From contig DAIOFH010000093.1 of NCBI GenBank assembly GCA_036745875.1, forward strand, positions 1 to 16,076: a DNA stretch of 16,076 bases. Direction: 5' to 3'. This DNA is from DAIOFH01 sp036745875 (GTDB lineage Bacteria; Planctomycetota; SZUA-567). This document shows positions 15,201-16,076 of this stretch, one piece after another (the stretch's first letter is position 1; every line of letters begins with the position of its first letter). Both the position numbers and the translations under genes were made by a program. The notes under the pieces were generated by a model. It was not told where the DNA came from and did not search any database. It worked only from the letters and a program-made list of their open reading frames with translations.

Positions 15201-15889
15201 TCATCGACTACCAGGTCAAGAAGTCGGTGTGGATCATCGGCGGCGACGGCTGGGCCTATGACATCGGTTACGGCGGGCTGGACCACGTCCTCGCCTCCGG
15301 CAAGAACGTCAACGTCCTCGTCCTCGACACCGAAGTCTACTCCAACACCGGCGGCCAGGCCTCCAAGTCCACCCCGATGGGCGCGGTCGCCCGCTTCGCC
15401 GAAGGCGGCAAGCCCACCGGCAAGAAGGACATGGCCATGATCGCCATGACCTACGGCAACATCTACGTCGCCAAGGTCGCCATGGGCGCGAACGACGCGC
15501 AGACGGTCAAGGCCTTCCTTGACGCGGAAAGCTACGACGGCCCGTCCATCATCATCGCCTACTCCCACTGCATCGCCCACGGCATCAGGGGCATGGCTGA
15601 CGGCCTCGGCCTCGGTTTTGCAGAACAGAAGAAGGCGGTCGAGTCCGGCCACTTCCCGCTGTTCCGCTTCGACCCCAGGCTCATCCGCGAAGGCAAGAAC
15701 CCGCTCACCCTGGACTCCAAGGCTCCGACGATGTCCCTCAAGGACTTCGCGCTTGGCGAAACGCGCTTCCAGGCGCTGCAGAAGAAGGACCCGGCGACGG
15801 CCGAAAAGCTCCTCACCGAAGCTGCGTGGGAAGAGGCTCTGCGCTGGAAGATCTACGAACAGATGTCCCAGATGAAGTTCGATTCGTAA
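12299..15889 (+). CDS. nifJ: Pyruvate:ferredoxin (flavodoxin) oxidoreductase, single-chain homodimeric type
   Basis: It oxidises pyruvate and CoA to acetyl-CoA and CO2, passing electrons to ferredoxin or flavodoxin. The 1196 residues carry every domain of the fused enzyme. The pyruvate-binding domain I starts MAREKVPFDGNQAAAEVAHA with YPITPSS, and domain II follows. The gamma domain (about 415-600, GLGSDGTVGANKNSIKII) and EKR region come next. A two-cluster ferredoxin domain has Cys 697, 700, 703, 707 and Cys 753, 756, 759, 763. The thiamine diphosphate domain has CAGCGETPY for the proximal cluster, GGDGWAYDIG (Asp983) and YSNTGGQ (Asn1016). The conserved late Cys is in AYSHCIAHG. ATG 12299 is chosen because AAAGGA at 12287-12292 lies 6 nt upstream; the frame is open 37 codons further up but that part is unlike the family. 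Codon use is extremely C-ending, which suggests very high expression. It stands alone, followed by a terminator. The fused form is sometimes also named por. Confidence 0.97.
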   Translation: MAREKVPFDGNQAAAEVAHAVNEVCAIYPITPSSNLGEICDYKSAAGERNIWGTIPLVSELQSEGGASGAVHGALSTGALTSTFTASQGLLLMIPNMFKIAGELTPTTFYVTARTVAAHALSIFGDHSDVMACRSTGWAMMGGVNVQEAHDLALICQAASLESRIPFVSFYDGFRTSHEIQKIELLSKEDMRHMIDDKLVREHRMRALSPDRPTIKGTAQNPDVFFQCREACNPWYDKCADIVEKQMDKFAKMTGRQYHLFDYYGAPDADRVMIIMGSAADAAQEMVDWLNAKGEKVGVITVHLYRPFSVKHFLAAIPKSVRKFAVLDRTKEPGALGEPMYEDVRTAFGEAMQADKSLFEGHWPNVIGGRYGLSCKEFTPAMAKAVFDELKKDAPKNHFTVGIDDDVTHTSLDFDRNLDIEADDVKRCLFYGLGSDGTVGANKNSIKIIADYTDNYAQGYFVYDSKKAGAITTSHLRFGPRPIKSTYLVHSANFIGCHQWSFLEKYDMLKDLKEGGVFLLNSIYNKDEVWDQLPKEVQQQIIDKKVKFYVIDAYEVAEKTGMGVMINTIMQTCFFNIANVIPAEEAISYIKDAIKKTYSKKGDAIVKKNNDAVDQALAHLYQVDYSGKSATGKSKPPIVSPEAPKFVIDTLSEIMVNEGDKLPVSKLPVDGTFPTGTTQWEKRNIALQIPVWESDLCIQCGKCSAVCPHAVIRMKIYDEKDLAGAPKTFKSCPAKGKSVEGKKFTLQVFPEDCTGCGACVATCPVKDKADEKRKAINMHPQPPLREQERENTKFFLEKLPDTPDGLFPINSVKGSQLRRPLFEFSGACAGCGETPYLKLATQLFGDRMLCANATGCSSIYGGNLPTTPYCQNKDGRGPSWSNSLFEDNAEFGFGMRLAADKFQELGREMLKLMAKDGCLKDKADLVTATVEAVQVTQEDVDKQRERVVELKKALEACGSEEAKNLLAIIDYQVKKSVWIIGGDGWAYDIGYGGLDHVLASGKNVNVLVLDTEVYSNTGGQASKSTPMGAVARFAEGGKPTGKKDMAMIAMTYGNIYVAKVAMGANDAQTVKAFLDAESYDGPSIIIAYSHCIAHGIRGMADGLGLGFAEQKKAVESGHFPLFRFDPRLIREGKNPLTLDSKAPTMSLKDFALGETRFQALQKKDPATAEKLLTEAAWEEALRWKIYEQMSQMKFDS

Positions 15890-15922
15890 ACTATAGTAAT
15901 GACGGTAATAATGTAGTTCACA

Positions 15923-15956
15923 GGGCCGCTTCCGGAAAGGGAAGCGGCCCTTTTTT
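15923..15956 (+). terminator. Intrinsic terminator of PFOR
   Basis: GGGCCGCTTCC (15923-15933) and GGAAGCGGCCC (15940-15950) form a perfect 11-bp stem with a 6-nt loop, followed by six Ts. It lies 33 nt after the PFOR stop codon. Confidence 0.93.
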
Positions 15957-16076
15957 GGGTCTGCATTTCCGACGCATTTGTCCAAGGCACGCGGCTTTTT
16001 TTTTGGAATCATGGTTATGTCTGTCCCGTAGCTTAGGCAAGGCGACCTGGATCCCGGCGGGGTACGATCGAACCGG

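Noticed and set aside
12485..16012. A 1175-codon open frame on the minus strand opposite PFOR
   Set aside because: The sense strand encodes every PFOR motif. The antisense product is a monotone of Gly, Asp, Val and Leu with no recognisable domain, and it runs through the PFOR terminator. It is explained by the sense-strand codon bias.
15957..16076. A possible tRNA or new gene at the right edge
   Set aside because: I could not fold a cloverleaf from the GTAGCTTAGG-like stretch, and the only short frame stops after four codons. It is too close to the edge to judge.

Overview
This window reads as chromosomal DNA from a GC-rich, Gram-negative anaerobe. An RND efflux pump implies two membranes. 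A single-chain pyruvate:ferredoxin oxidoreductase (PFOR) with extreme codon bias implies fermentative or anaerobic central metabolism. A cyclic beta-1,2-glucan synthase-type protein fits a Gram-negative envelope. I cannot fix the taxon. A Lentisphaerota/PVC-type or similar gut or sediment anaerobe is only a weak guess, and a 16S gene or a database search would settle it.

Layout, left to right. (1) 49-4422 (+): the 3' half of a cyclic beta-1,2-glucan synthase/GH94 gene. It lacks its N-terminal half, joins an AT-rich stretch with in-frame stops at the left edge, and carries an in-frame TAG at 715-717, so it looks like a decaying gene. (2) 4423-4536: a low-complexity, heptad-based inverted repeat between convergent genes. 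(3) 4537-10082: a TetR/AcrR-family repressor (-) divergent from a membrane fusion protein and an AcrB-type RND pump (+). A strong sigma70-type promoter overlaps a perfect 16-bp palindrome in the shared intergenic region. Two GC-rich hairpins lie between the two pump genes, and a strong intrinsic terminator follows the second. No outer-membrane channel gene is present. (4) 10160-11828 (-): a two-gene unit (an unknown 110-aa protein and a small TPR protein) with its own promoter, preceded by a class I methyltransferase whose start is disrupted or non-canonical. (5) 11829-12298: an intergenic region with a good promoter and a long, structured potential leader. (6) 12299-15889 (+): PFOR, very likely highly expressed, ended by a strong terminator. 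(7) 15957-16076: no recognisable gene.

The only clear functional module is the TetR-controlled efflux system. The layout suggests that ligand-released repression opens transcription of the fusion protein and pump, which would work with an outer-membrane factor encoded elsewhere. PFOR stands alone as a housekeeping gene. I see no clearly novel multi-gene system. The most interesting signals are the interrupted glucan synthase, the promoter-operator overlap, the inter-pump hairpins, the PFOR leader RNA and the disrupted methyltransferase start.
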